NCBI RefSeq assembly: GCF_003933965.1
Contig: NZ_RSAJ01000014.1
Span: 1 to 38,325 of the forward strand
Source: Streptomyces sp. RP5T
GTDB lineage: Bacteria > Actinomycetota > Actinomycetes > Streptomycetales > Streptomycetaceae
Reading direction: 5' to 3'
DNA: 38,325 nucleotides
This document shows, one piece after another, positions 15,438-25,270 of the stretch; within the stretch, counting starts at the first letter, position 1, and each line of letters starts with the position of its first letter. The translations under genes were made by a program, and so were the position numbers. The notes under the pieces were generated by a model. That model saw only the letters and a program-made list of their open reading frames with translations. It had not been told where the DNA came from and made no database searches.

Positions 15438-16901
15438 GTGACCACCGCAATCCGACGCGTCGCGCCCGCCCCGGAGAACATCGCCGTCCACAGGTTCCCG
15501 CCGGGGTTCACCTGGGGCACCGCCACCGCCGCGTACCAGATCGAGGGTGCCGCTTCCGCGGACGGTCGCACTCCCTCCATCTGGGACACCTACTCGCACA
15601 CGCCCGGCAGGGTGCGCAACGGTGACACCGGTGACGTGGCCACCGACCACTACCACCGCTGGCGCGAGGACGTCGAGATCATGGCCGACCTCGGGGTGAG
15701 CGCGTACCGCTTCTCCCTGTCGTGGCCGCGCGTACAGCCGACCGGCCGCGGCCCGGCCGTGCAGAAGGGGCTCGACTTCTATCGTGCTCTGACCGACGCG
15801 CTGCTGGAGAAGGGCATCGAACCGGTGGTCACGCTGTACCACTGGGACCTGCCGCAGGAGCTGGAGGACGCCGGCGGCTGGCCGGAGCGCGCCACCGCCG
15901 ACCGGTTCGCCGACTACGCGGCCCTGGCGGCCCATGCGCTGGGAGACCGGGTGAAGACCTGGATCACCCTCAACGAGCCCTGGTGCAGCGCCTTCCTGGG
16001 ATACGGCTCGGGCGTCCACGCGCCCGGGCGCACCGACCCGGTCGCCGCCCTGCGGGCCGCGCACCATCTCAACCTCGCCCACGGCAAGGCCGTTCAGGCA
16101 CTGCGCGCCGAACTGCCCGCCCGCGCCCAGGCGTCCATCACCCTCAACATTCATCACGTCCGCGCGCTGACCGAGTCGGCCGAGGACCTGGACGCGGCCC
16201 GGCGGATCGACGCACTGGCCAACCGCGTCTTCACCGGCCCGCTGCTGGAAGGCGCGTACCCCCAGGACCTCCTGCGGGACACTGCGGGCCTGACCGACTG
16301 GTCCTTCGTACGGGAGGGCGACACCGCCACCATCCACCAGCCGCTGGACTTCCTGGGCGTCAACTACTACACGCCGACGCTCGTCTCCGCCGCCACCGAC
16401 GAGACCGGCCGGCACGGTTCCGACGGCCACGGCGCCAGCGAGCACAGCCCCTGGCCGGGCGCCGACAACGTCGCCTTCCACCGGCCGCCGGGCAGCACCA
16501 CGGCGATGGGCTGGGCGGTCGACCCCAGCGGTCTGTACGACCTGCTGACGCGTCTCAAGGCGGACTTCCCCGCGATGCCTCTGATGATCACCGAGAACGG
16601 AGCCGCATTCGACGACTACGTGAACCCGGAGGGCGAGGTGTCCGACCCCGAACGCATCGACTACCTCCACGGTCACCTGTCGGCCGTGCACCGGGCGATC
16701 AGGGACGGCGTCGATGTCCGGGGCTACTTCCTGTGGTCCCTGCTGGACAACTTCGAGTGGGGTTACGGCTACAGCAAGCGTTTCGGTGCCGTCTACGTCG
16801 ACTACCCGACCGGCAAGCGCATCCCCAAGGCCAGCGCACGGTGGTACGCCGACCTGGCCCGCACCGGCATCCTGCCGGAGGGGAGCAGCGGAAGCCGGTG
16901 A
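15438..16901 (+). CDS. GH1 beta-glucosidase, cytoplasmic (BglC-type)
   Basis: 487 aa from a GTG at 15438 with a GGAAGGA site upstream; the frame continues upstream but only as antisense-like sequence within the permease gene. GH1 barrel: N-terminal signature [15 protein letters not shown] (about 24-38), acid/base Glu180 in ITLNEPW, nucleophile Glu386 in MITENGAA, and the aglycone-site motif [17 protein letters not shown]. No signal peptide, so it acts inside the cell and hydrolyses imported cellobiose or cello-oligosaccharides to glucose. It is last in the LacI-controlled operon, the position of bglC in cebEFG-bglC, and is followed by a strong terminator. Removing the sugar should also restore repression by the LacI protein. 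Confidence 0.93.
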   Translation: MTTAIRRVAPAPENIAVHRFPPGFTWGTATAAYQIEGAASADGRTPSIWDTYSHTPGRVRNGDTGDVATDHYHRWREDVEIMADLGVSAYRFSLSWPRVQPTGRGPAVQKGLDFYRALTDALLEKGIEPVVTLYHWDLPQELEDAGGWPERATADRFADYAALAAHALGDRVKTWITLNEPWCSAFLGYGSGVHAPGRTDPVAALRAAHHLNLAHGKAVQALRAELPARAQASITLNIHHVRALTESAEDLDAARRIDALANRVFTGPLLEGAYPQDLLRDTAGLTDWSFVREGDTATIHQPLDFLGVNYYTPTLVSAATDETGRHGSDGHGASEHSPWPGADNVAFHRPPGSTTAMGWAVDPSGLYDLLTRLKADFPAMPLMITENGAAFDDYVNPEGEVSDPERIDYLHGHLSAVHRAIRDGVDVRGYFLWSLLDNFEWGYGYSKRFGAVYVDYPTGKRIPKASARWYADLARTGILPEGSSGSR

Positions 16902-16964
16902 GCGCGGGGTGAGCCGCATGGCCGCCGGAAACCCTGGGGCCGGCCGCGGATTGCTCAGGGACGT

Positions 16965-17008
16965 GGAGCCGGATCATTCCTCGTGTACGCGGGGAATGAT
17001 CCGGCTCC
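16965..17008 (+). terminator. Strong terminator after the sugar operon
   Basis: GGAGCCGGATCATTCC (16965-16980) and GGAATGATCCGGCTCC (16993-17008) form a perfect 16-bp stem with a 12-nt loop, 64 bp after the beta-glucosidase stop and 67 bp before the stop of the convergent Lrp gene. There is no U tract, which is usual for Streptomyces. The symmetry allows function in both directions. Confidence 0.85.
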
Positions 17009-17074
17009 GGGTCGATGTGTCCCCGTCGCGCCAAGGTGTGACCCCCGGGACTCGCCGTCATCGCACCGCCTCGA

Positions 17075-17512
17075 TCACACGCGAGGCCGGTTCAGCAGCC
17101 GGGAGAGGACGATGGCGCTCTCGGTCCGTTCGACAGGAGCGGTGGCGCGCACCCGTTGGATAGCCTGTTCCAGGTGGGGGATGTCTCTGGCGAGCATGTG
17201 GACGACCGCGTCGGCGGCGCCGGAGACGGTACAGGCTTCGACGACCTCGGGGATGTCCTTCAGGGCGTGGCACAGTTCGGCGGGGGTGGGATTGCCGCTG
17301 CAGTAGACCTCGACGAAAGCCTCCGTGTGCCAGGCCAACGCCTGCGGATCGATGAGAGCGGTGAAACCGCGGATCGCTCCGGTGGCCACCAGGCGGTCCA
17401 GACGCCGCTTGGCTGCGGGCGCGGACAGCCCGGCCGCCTTGCCGATCTGGGCGTACGTGGCACGTGCGTCGTGCACGACGTAACGGATGATCGCTTCATC
17501 GATGGCGTCCAT
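17075..17512 (-). CDS. Lrp/AsnC-family transcriptional regulator
   Basis: 145 aa from the ATG at 17512 with GGGAG 6 nt upstream. The N-terminal AsnC-type helix-turn-helix reads MDAIDEAIIRYVVHDARATY then AQIGKAAGLSAPAAKRRLDR (about 1-45). The C-terminal RAM effector-binding domain follows (about 65-140; EAFVEVYCSGNPTPAELCHA, VEACTVSGAADAVVHMLARD). Length is normal for the family. These regulators bind amino acids and often control an adjacent catabolic gene. It diverges from the M20 amidohydrolase gene, with short inverted repeats in the shared 159-bp promoter region. A much longer open frame on this strand reaches 18856 but is only antisense to the M20 gene. Confidence 0.92.
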   Translation of the reverse strand: MDAIDEAIIRYVVHDARATYAQIGKAAGLSAPAAKRRLDRLVATGAIRGFTALIDPQALAWHTEAFVEVYCSGNPTPAELCHALKDIPEVVEACTVSGAADAVVHMLARDIPHLEQAIQRVRATAPVERTESAIVLSRLLNRPRV

Positions 17513-17564
17513 GGCACCACTCCCGACACTGGGCGGCGCAAGAAGTCGCCACGGAGTCCCCAAT

Positions 17565-17608
17565 ATTGCAAGAAAGCAATGCCAGGCAGCAGCAAATGGA
17601 GATTGCTT
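17565..17608. promoter_or_regulatory. Candidate Lrp operator cluster
   Basis: AT-rich patch in the divergent promoter region. ATTGC-AAGAAA-GCAAT (17565-17580) is a 5+6+5 inverted repeat, and its AAGCAAT arm (17574-17580) is repeated inverted as ATTGCTT at 17602-17608. Repeated half-sites fit oligomeric Lrp/AsnC binding. Inferred from position and symmetry. Confidence 0.45.
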
Positions 17609-17671
17609 GCACCATTTCTCCGACCATAGTCTCCGGCTTGTCCTGATGTCACGTGCCGGAAGCAGGTCGAG

Positions 17672-18946
17672 ATGACAGCAAGCCTGAGCGATGCCGAAGC
17701 CGCGGCGCTGTCCGCAGTGGACGAAACCGCCATCGCCCGGCTGCTGCTGAAACTTCTGGCCGTTCCGAGCGTGACGGGCAGCGCCGCGGAGTCCGAGCTT
17801 CAGCACGTCCTGGCCCGGCAGCTGGAGCGGATGGACCTCGCGGTCGACCTGTGGTCCGTGAATCTGCCCGAGCTGTGCGCCCATCCCCGCTTTCCCGGCA
17901 GCGAGGCGCCCCGCACGGAGGCCTGGGGCCTGGTAGGCGACACACGGCTCCAGGGCGACGGGCCGGCCCTGGTCCTCCAGGGCCACGTCGACGTCGTCCC
18001 TCCCGGGGACCTGGCGCGATGGGAGGGTGACCCTTTCCGTCCCCGGGCCACCGGGGACGTGGTGCACGCACGAGGAGCGTGCGACATGAAGGCGGGGATC
18101 GTGGCGATACTCGCCGCCCTCGCCGCGATACGGGAAGCGGGCGCAAGGCTGCGCGGTCGGGTGTCGGCGCATTTCGTCGTCAGCGAGGAGGACGGAGGAC
18201 TCGGAGCGTTCGCCACCCTCCAGCGGGGCCACACCGGTGACGCCTGCATCATCACCGAACCGACCAGCGGCGCGCTCATGACGGCGAACGCCGGCGCCCT
18301 CACCTTTCGTCTCGACGTACCCGGCCGGGCCACCCACGGCAGCACCAGATACGCGGGCATGAGCGCCATCGACGCGTACCTGCCCATCCATCACGCGCTC
18401 GCCCGGCTGGAAGCCCGCCGCAACATGCGGGCCGACCCGCGCATGTCCGAATACCCCATCCCCTACCCGCTGTCCGTCGGCACCCTCCGTTCCGGCGACT
18501 GGGCCAGCAGCGTGCCCGACCTGCTGGTGGCCGAGGGAAGACTGGGCGTGAAGCTGGGCGAGGACCCGGCCCAGGCGCGCACCGAACTGGAGGTGTGCGT
18601 GGCCGAAGCCTGCGCGGCCGACCCCTGGTTGCGCTCCCACCCCGCCACGGTGACGTGGCCCGGCGGACAGTTCGCCAGCGGACAGCTGCCGGCCGGGCAT
18701 CCGCTCGCGGCCCGAGTAGCCGACGCGCACGCCACCGTCACCGCCGGTCCACGGCCCTCCGAGCGAGGCGCCCCTTACGGCAGCGACCTGCGCCTGTACT
18801 CCGGGGCAGGCATCCCCACCCTGCAGTACGGCCCCGGCGACGTACGCCTCGCACACGGTCCGCAGGAACAGGTCCGCGTGAGCGAAGTCGTCACCGTCAC
18901 CCGGGCGTTGATCCTCGCCACCTTGCGCACGGTCGGCACCATGTAG
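17672..18946 (+). CDS. M20-family metallo-amidohydrolase (ArgE/DapE type)
   Basis: 424 aa. Zinc peptidase M20 pattern: first ligand His105 in LQGHVDVVPPGD, bridging Asp138 in GACDMKAG, general-base Glu172 and Glu173 in SEEDGG, ligand Glu196 in ITEPTSG, and the final His near the C-terminus in LAHGPQEQV. The lid/dimerisation domain starts around residue 205 (ALTFRLDVPGRATHGSTRYA). Relatives deacylate N-acyl amino acids such as acetylornithine or succinyl-diaminopimelate. The stand-alone setting beside an Lrp regulator favours catabolism of an acylated amino acid over arginine biosynthesis. The substrate is unknown. The ATG follows GCAGGTCGAG. Confidence 0.88.
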   Translation: MTASLSDAEAAALSAVDETAIARLLLKLLAVPSVTGSAAESELQHVLARQLERMDLAVDLWSVNLPELCAHPRFPGSEAPRTEAWGLVGDTRLQGDGPALVLQGHVDVVPPGDLARWEGDPFRPRATGDVVHARGACDMKAGIVAILAALAAIREAGARLRGRVSAHFVVSEEDGGLGAFATLQRGHTGDACIITEPTSGALMTANAGALTFRLDVPGRATHGSTRYAGMSAIDAYLPIHHALARLEARRNMRADPRMSEYPIPYPLSVGTLRSGDWASSVPDLLVAEGRLGVKLGEDPAQARTELEVCVAEACAADPWLRSHPATVTWPGGQFASGQLPAGHPLAARVADAHATVTAGPRPSERGAPYGSDLRLYSGAGIPTLQYGPGDVRLAHGPQEQVRVSEVVTVTRALILATLRTVGTM

Positions 18947-19001
18947 GGCCCCTCAACGCCGACCTGCCGTCACACCGCCTCCACCCAATCTTCAGAACAC
19001 C

Positions 19002-19016
19002 CCATGTTTGACATGG
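19002..19016. promoter_or_regulatory. Palindrome CCATGT-TTG-ACATGG overlapping a TTGACA hexamer upstream of GH62
   Basis: Perfect 6+3+6 inverted repeat, 228 bp before the GH62 start. It contains TTGACA (19008-19013), a consensus -35 sequence, so a bound repressor would block RNA polymerase. No convincing -10 was found at 17-18 bp. A related half, CCATGTATG, occurs about 100 bp downstream near 19112. Confidence 0.42.
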
Positions 19017-19138
19017 TTGTCCGAGTGGAGAATCCGACTTCCGGCGACCCACAGCGCGCGTTTTCTGTCGCGGGGCTGGACACCGAGTACGTGTGTACCC
19101 GCTAATCCATCCCATGTATGAGTGAAGTGGATCGATGA

Positions 19139-20659
<1,521 letters not shown>

Positions 20660-20711
20660 CCCGCCCCGTCACGGCAACGGGCGCGCGATCACTCGTAGAA
20701 GAGGACACTGC

Positions 20712-21818
20712 ATGAGAAAGCCCCGGATGTTACTCGTCTCCCTTGTCGCCGCCGCGCTCGCGGCGACGGTGTCAGGTGTGACCACCCCCGCTTCCGCCGC
20801 CCCCAACACGCCTTTGCGGGTCATGCCGTTGGGCGACTCCATCACGTGGGGCGTGGGGAGCAGTACGGGCAACGGCTACCGGAGTCCGTTGTGGAACCAG
20901 CTGGCGGCGGACGGCCATCCTCTGGACTTCGTCGGTACGTTGCGGGGCGGGACGATGTCCGACCCCGACAACGAGGGTCACTCGGGATACCGCATCGACC
21001 AGATAGCCGCCCTCGCGGACGCCTCGTTGACCCGCTACCGGCCCAACGTCGTGACGCTGCACATCGGTACCAACGACCTCCAAGGGGCTTCCGAGGTAGA
21101 CACCGCCATCGCGCGGCTGAGGTCGCTGGTCGGCCAGATCACCGCCGACGTTCCCGACGCGACCGTGCTCGTCGCCTCCCTGGTCGTGTCCACCAGCAGT
21201 TCGGAGGAGCAGTTCCGCGGCGCGTACAACCAGGCCGTCGGCCGTATCGTCAGCGATGCCCAAGCGGCGGGGAAGCATGTCGCGTACGTCGACATGAGCG
21301 GCCTGACCACAGCCGACCTGGCCGATCCCCTGCACCCCAACGACGCCGGTTACCAGAAGATGGCCGACGCCTTCCACCGCGGCGTCCAGGCCGCGGACAA
21401 CGCCGGGTGGCTGAGGAACCCGGCGCCGGCTCCCGCGCGCGTACAGTCCGGCGTCGCCGGCAAGTGCCTGGACGTCAGCGGGGCGGGCACCGCCGACGGA
21501 ACCGTCGTCCAGACATGGAGCTGCGGGGACGGCGCCAACCAGTACTGGTCCTCGTACACCGACGGCACCCTGCGCTCCATGGGCAAGTGCCTCGACGTCG
21601 CCGGTGGGGCCACCGCCAACGGCACCAAGGTTCAGCTGTGGACGTGCCACGGCGGATCCAACCAGGTCTGGCAGGTCTACAACGGCGGCTACCGCAACCC
21701 CGCCTCGGGCCGCTGCCTCGATGTTCCTGGCTCCTCCACGGCCGACGGCACGCAAGTCCAGCTGTGGGACTGCAACAACGGCTCCAACCAGAAGTGGACC
21801 GCTCTGGCCGCCGGGTGA
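20712..21818 (+). CDS. Secreted SGNH esterase, CE3 acetylxylan-esterase type, with C-terminal CBM13
   Basis: 368 aa. Sec signal to about residue 30 (PASAA). The SGNH hydrolase domain (about 34-235) has block I GDSITWG with Ser43, block III IGTNDL with Asn121, and block V DPLHPND with Asp205 and His208. This pattern matches CE3 acetylxylan esterases. A C-terminal ricin-type CBM13 (about 243-366) has three CLDV repeats closing with NQYW, NQVW and NQKW. It removes acetyl groups from xylan and so exposes the chain to xylanase. The gene lies 52 bp after GH62, whose CBM13 sits at the opposite end, so both enzymes can attach to the same polymer. Confidence 0.93.
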   Translation: MRKPRMLLVSLVAAALAATVSGVTTPASAAPNTPLRVMPLGDSITWGVGSSTGNGYRSPLWNQLAADGHPLDFVGTLRGGTMSDPDNEGHSGYRIDQIAALADASLTRYRPNVVTLHIGTNDLQGASEVDTAIARLRSLVGQITADVPDATVLVASLVVSTSSSEEQFRGAYNQAVGRIVSDAQAAGKHVAYVDMSGLTTADLADPLHPNDAGYQKMADAFHRGVQAADNAGWLRNPAPAPARVQSGVAGKCLDVSGAGTADGTVVQTWSCGDGANQYWSSYTDGTLRSMGKCLDVAGGATANGTKVQLWTCHGGSNQVWQVYNGGYRNPASGRCLDVPGSSTADGTQVQLWDCNNGSNQKWTALAAG

Positions 21819-21942
21819 ACCGCCCGGGTGCAGGCTGCTCCGCACCGACCGACGTCGGCCGGATTCCGTAGCCGCACCCCCGGACCTGCGCGCGGGACCC
21901 CGCGCGCAGGTCGGCGCGGGGTCCCGCCGGGTGAGGCGTGCT
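21819..21942. other. Intergenic stretch with terminator
   Basis: 124 bp after the CE3 gene, holding the hairpin at 21883-21912 and no other recognisable element. Confidence 0.5.
21883..21912 (+). terminator. Terminator after the GH62-CE3 pair
   Basis: GACCTGCGCGCGG (21883-21895) pairs perfectly with CCGCGCGCAGGTC (21900-21912) around a 4-nt loop, 65 bp downstream of the CE3 stop. It is very GC-rich and lacks a U tract, as is typical for Streptomyces. Confidence 0.8.
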
Positions 21943-22230
21943 CTACTTCCGCGGCGCCACGGCCAGCTGGGCGTCGATCGCCTGCATCGTCGTGAACCGC
22001 CCGTTGCCGATCCCCACGTTCGGGCTCGTGTGGTTCTGCGTGGAGTTCGTGGCCGCGTTGGACAGGTTCTCCCAGTTGTTCTCCAGCTGCAGCCCCGTCA
22101 CCTGGAACTCGTCCTGGCCCGACCCGTTGCCGCTGACCGGCCGCGCAGTCGGCCGCGGATGCGAGCTCGGGATGCGGCCGAACGTGGTGGGGGCGGCGGC
22201 GTCCGAGCAGTGCGCCGCGGCCGACTGCAC
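21943..22230 (-). CDS. Short hypothetical protein, possibly a 3' gene remnant
   Basis: 95 aa from a GTG at 22230 with no clear ribosome-binding site. Third codon positions are almost all G or C through the whole frame and stop being so just upstream of the GTG, which suggests true coding sequence. The product is Asn/Thr-rich and polar (FQVTGLQLENNWENLSNAAT, then NHTSPNVGIGNGRFTTMQAI), like part of a secreted protein, but there is no signal peptide. I do not recognise the family. It may be the C-terminal part of a secreted protein that has lost its 5' end, or a small intact gene. Confidence 0.4.
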   Translation of the reverse strand: MQSAAAHCSDAAAPTTFGRIPSSHPRPTARPVSGNGSGQDEFQVTGLQLENNWENLSNAATNSTQNHTSPNVGIGNGRFTTMQAIDAQLAVAPRK

Positions 22231-22302
22231 GGACCTGTGACGACGCGGTCCTCTGGACCGTGGTCGCCGAGTGCTCCATCGCCCATCGGCTCCAGGCGGT
22301 TG

Positions 22303-23160
22303 TCAGACCCGCCGGGGTACGACGGCGACCGGGCAGGCCGAGTGGTGCAGCAGGGTGTGGGCGGCCCTGCCGAGCTGGAGACCGAAGTGACCGTGTCCGC
22401 GTACCGCTCCGACGACGACCAGGTCGGCGTCGGCCGCCGCGTCGAGCAGGGCGCGGTGGGCCGGGCCCTCGACCGTGTGGCGGTGGACGGAGAGGTCGGG
22501 GTGTTCTCGCACGGCGTCGCGCAGAGCGTCCTCCAGTTCGGAGCCGGCCCGCGTGTCGTCCGCGACGAGGGGATCGTCCCCCTGTTCACGGGCGGGTCGG
22601 CGCCAGGCCCGTACGGCCGTCAGGGCGCAGCCGCGTGCCTGTGCCTCACGGGCGGCGAACCGCACGGCGCCCGCGCTGTCGGCGACTTCACCGACGCCCA
22701 CCACGACCCTGCCGAGGGATCCCCGGAGGTTGGGCTCCTCGCCCCGGACCACGACGACCGGGCACACGGCGCGTGCCGCCACGGCCAGGCTGACCGAGCC
22801 CAGGAGCAGCCCCGCCACCTCGCCCCGCCCGCGTTCCCCCACGACCAGGGCGAACGCGTCGGGTGCCGCGCGCAGCAGTGCGGGGACGGCGTCGTCGGGC
22901 ACGGCCTCCTCGGCCACCTTCACCTCCGGGTCGCGGAGCCCGGCGCGGTGCGCGCAGGAGGCGACGATGTTCTGCGCCATCACCTCCCCGGCGTGCCGGC
23001 CGGTGGTGAACGACGGCAGGGTCCGCTCGTAGCGCTCCCACCGGAAGGCGTGGAGCAGGCGCAGCGGCAGTCCGTGGCGTGCCGCCTCGTCCACCGCCCA
23101 GTCGACCGCCCGCAGACTGGAGTCCGATCCGTCGACGCCCACGACCAGCGGGAGTTCCAT
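22303..23160 (-). CDS. Tandem-domain universal stress protein (USP)
   Basis: 285 aa from the ATG at 23160 with GGGAAGG upstream; the frame is open further but the added residues have no similarity. Two UspA domains: the first (about 1-142) starts LPLVVGVDGSDSSLRAVDWA and carries the ATP-binding motif VGERGRGEVAGLLLGSVS. The second (about 150-285) starts GRVVVGVGEVADSAGAVRFA and ends LHHSACPVAVV, with a degenerate phosphate loop (LGRAAHTLL). Tandem USPs are abundant in the mycobacterial DosR regulon and in the Streptomyces OsdR regulon, where they are linked to survival under low oxygen. It is last in the leftward gene run, after a 128-bp gap that holds a GAACCG-CT-CGGTTC palindrome, so it may have its own promoter. 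Confidence 0.92.
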   Translation of the reverse strand: MELPLVVGVDGSDSSLRAVDWAVDEAARHGLPLRLLHAFRWERYERTLPSFTTGRHAGEVMAQNIVASCAHRAGLRDPEVKVAEEAVPDDAVPALLRAAPDAFALVVGERGRGEVAGLLLGSVSLAVAARAVCPVVVVRGEEPNLRGSLGRVVVGVGEVADSAGAVRFAAREAQARGCALTAVRAWRRPAREQGDDPLVADDTRAGSELEDALRDAVREHPDLSVHRHTVEGPAHRALLDAAADADLVVVGAVRGHGHFGLQLGRAAHTLLHHSACPVAVVPRRV

Positions 23161-23246
23161 CACCGCCACCGCCTTCCCGTCCGGCTGCTGACAGACCCCC
23201 TCTGCATACCGTCGCACCACCCGCGAGTCACCGCGAGACAGGAGTC

Positions 23247-23260
23247 GAACCGCTCGGTTC
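23247..23260. promoter_or_regulatory. Palindrome GAACCG-CT-CGGTTC before the leftward USP gene
   Basis: Perfect 6+2+6 inverted repeat in the 128-bp gap between the nitroreductase stop and the USP start, 87 bp from the USP ATG. It could be an operator or the base of a small hairpin between cistrons. Confidence 0.35.
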
Positions 23261-23288
23261 GGCTTGCGGTGCCCACCCGTCGCCCGTG

Positions 23289-24281
23289 TCAGGGCTCGAT
23301 GTCCAGCACCTGCGAGACCGGGCGGCGCGGGGTGCCCGGGCCCTTGGGGCCGTAGCCCAGGCGGAGCACGATCTGTGTGTGGCCCGCCCCGGTCGACGGG
23401 TCGCGCAGCGGCCAGCGCAGGTCGGTCCATTCGAGGGGCTGGGTGGCGAACGAGCTGGACAGCCCGTGGAGCGTGGCGAGCAGCAGGACGCGTTGCATGG
23501 CCTGACCGGCCCTCAGCCAGTCCTCCGGTCGGTCGTGGACCGTGCAGACGAGGGCCAGCTGCGGGGTCTGTTCGAAGTCGGCGGCGTCCCGTCCCGCCAC
23601 CTGCCGGGTGCCGGTGAAGTCCCGCATGGGTGCCCTTCCTCCGCGCTTGCGCGGCCCGTACGCGTAGTACGGGATGCCCTCGGTGGCATCGACCGCGGAC
23701 ACGGCGTCGTTGACGGTCCAGCGGGCCAGGTCCTGGTCACTGCCCGCGTCGGTGCGGTTGCGGTCCTCGGCCTCCTGGACGAGTTCCAGCACCTCCCCCA
23801 GATGCCACGAGGCGGGGAACGCCAGTGTCGCCCCCTCGGCGTACGCCGCGGCGGCGAGGGCCTCCCGTACGGCTGCGGGGATCTCCCTCTCCTCGAACGG
23901 GTGGCGGCTGCTGTGCCGCTGGTGGATCGCGGGGTACAGCGCCCCGAGCCCGGGCTCGTCGTCGGCGTCGCCGGCCAGCCGTACGCTCGCGAGATGGGAC
24001 CCGTCGGAGAGGTCGGGCAGGAGCACGGTGTGCGGGTACCAGCCCTCGTGGACGGCGGCGACCCTCAGGTTGAACAGGGCCGCGCCGCAGCCGAGGTGGA
24101 GGTGGCGGGTGTCGGGGTCGGCATGCGGCATGGTGCGCTTGAGGTCGGCGTGCAGTTCCAGGGTGCGGGTGTGCCGGAGGTAGCGGAAACGCCAGGGCTG
24201 GGCGTTGTGCATCGACGGGGCGGCAGCGGCGTCGTGCACCAGGGCCGCCACCTGGTTGTCGGACGGGGCTCGTGGGTTCAC
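23289..24281 (-). CDS. Acg-family nitroreductase-like protein
   Basis: 330 aa from a GTG at 24281 preceded by GAGGAG. The Acg-type nitroreductase fold is shown by the N-terminal segment VHDAAAAPSMHNAQPWRFR, by LHLGCGAALFNLRVAAVHEG, and by LRLGYGPKGPGTPRRPVSQV near the C-terminus. Mycobacterial homologues (Acg/Rv2032, Rv3127, Rv3131) are strongly induced DosR-regulon members. They are dimeric flavin-binding relatives of nitroreductases and are thought to bind or sequester FMN rather than to catalyse turnover. It lies 34 bp downstream of the DUF1918-flavin-binding fusion gene, in the same run. Confidence 0.9.
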   Translation of the reverse strand: MNPRAPSDNQVAALVHDAAAAPSMHNAQPWRFRYLRHTRTLELHADLKRTMPHADPDTRHLHLGCGAALFNLRVAAVHEGWYPHTVLLPDLSDGSHLASVRLAGDADDEPGLGALYPAIHQRHSSRHPFEEREIPAAVREALAAAAYAEGATLAFPASWHLGEVLELVQEAEDRNRTDAGSDQDLARWTVNDAVSAVDATEGIPYYAYGPRKRGGRAPMRDFTGTRQVAGRDAADFEQTPQLALVCTVHDRPEDWLRAGQAMQRVLLLATLHGLSSSFATQPLEWTDLRWPLRDPSTGAGHTQIVLRLGYGPKGPGTPRRPVSQVLDIEP

Positions 24282-24315
24282 TGGGGACTCCTCGCACGTG
24301 TCGGCGCGCGGGCGA

Positions 24316-25209
24316 CTACTGGTCCGCTGCGGTGATCCGGCGGCCGGTGAGGCTGGTGGGGCGGATCGACACCCACGTCTCCCGTTCTCCCCCCGCCCAG
24401 GGTGTGCTGTGCGCCCGCTCTTCGAGCCCGCGCACGGCCTCCGGTTCCGTGACGGCGCTCGCGGGTCCGACGGCGAGCACGCTCCAGCCCTGGCTCAGGG
24501 CCTCGTCCACGTGGTCGACCTCGAAGGCGACCTCCGTCGCGACGGCCGCCGCGGGCAGCGAGTCGGGGGCGGTCCGGAAGACGATGGCGTCGTCGACGAC
24601 CTCGTAGTTGACCGGGACGATCGCCGGGCGGCCGTCGGGCGCCGACACCGCGACGCGCCCCACGCCGTGGGTGGACAGCAGGGCACGGCACTCGTCCGGG
24701 CCGAGGTCCCGCAGCCGTGGATGCAGCAGCGCGTGGCCCTGGCCGGGCGGCAGGTCCGCTCCTCCCCCGCGCAGAGCGGCGGCGGTCGTGCCCAGTGCGT
24801 CGGCCAGGCCGATGAGCGCCGCCGTGCTCGGGTCGGCCGGATGCTCCTCCAGGTACGCCAGGTAGCCGGGCGCCATCCGCGCGCGGCGGGCCGTCTCCTC
24901 GCGGTCGAGTCCCTGTCTGCGGCGCTCGGCCGCCACCCGTCGGCCGATGTCGCCGGGGTCCGCCGCAGCGGCCCCCGCCCCGCCGGTGTCCGGTGCGGCG
25001 TGGACCGTGCCGGGTTGTCCCTGCTCCAGATGGCGGACATGCGCGTCGGGACCGGGGAACACGAGCGTCACCTCGTCCGTGTCCGACCAGCGCACGTCGT
25101 ACGGCGGTGTGCCGTCCGCGTGGTGGAGTCCCACGATCTCCCCGTCGCGCCGGGTGGCGTCGGACTTCGTGCTTTCGATGACGAGTTGGTCGCCGAGGTG
25201 AGCTCGCAT
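24316..25209 (-). CDS. DUF1918 - XRE helix-turn-helix - pyridoxamine-oxidase-like fusion
   Basis: 297 aa with three modules. An N-terminal DUF1918 SH3-like domain covers about 1-58 (MRAHLGDQLVIESTKSDATR, then GEIVGLHHADGTPPYDVRW). An XRE-type helix-turn-helix lies at about 85-145 (IGRRVAAERRRQGLDREETA, YLAYLEEHPADPSTAALIGL). A C-terminal flavin-binding split barrel of the pyridoxamine-5'-phosphate oxidase family covers about 165-295 (LSTHGVGRVAVSAPDGRPAI, WSVLAVGPASAVTEPEAVRG). DUF1918 proteins (Rv0569 type) belong to the DosR regulon. The combination suggests a flavin- or deazaflavin-sensing DNA-binding protein, but function is inferred. The gene is 61 bp downstream of hsp20. Confidence 0.88.
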   Translation of the reverse strand: MRAHLGDQLVIESTKSDATRRDGEIVGLHHADGTPPYDVRWSDTDEVTLVFPGPDAHVRHLEQGQPGTVHAAPDTGGAGAAAADPGDIGRRVAAERRRQGLDREETARRARMAPGYLAYLEEHPADPSTAALIGLADALGTTAAALRGGGADLPPGQGHALLHPRLRDLGPDECRALLSTHGVGRVAVSAPDGRPAIVPVNYEVVDDAIVFRTAPDSLPAAAVATEVAFEVDHVDEALSQGWSVLAVGPASAVTEPEAVRGLEERAHSTPWAGGERETWVSIRPTSLTGRRITAADQ

Positions 25210-25270
25210 GGTGGCCGGCCTCTCTCGCGGATGGTGCGGACGGTGCTGTGCCTCGCGTGGGAATCCGGGC

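Noticed and set aside
17513..18856. Upstream extension of the Lrp gene frame on the minus strand
   Set aside because: It is antisense to the M20 gene; the Lrp domain starts exactly at the ATG at 17512.
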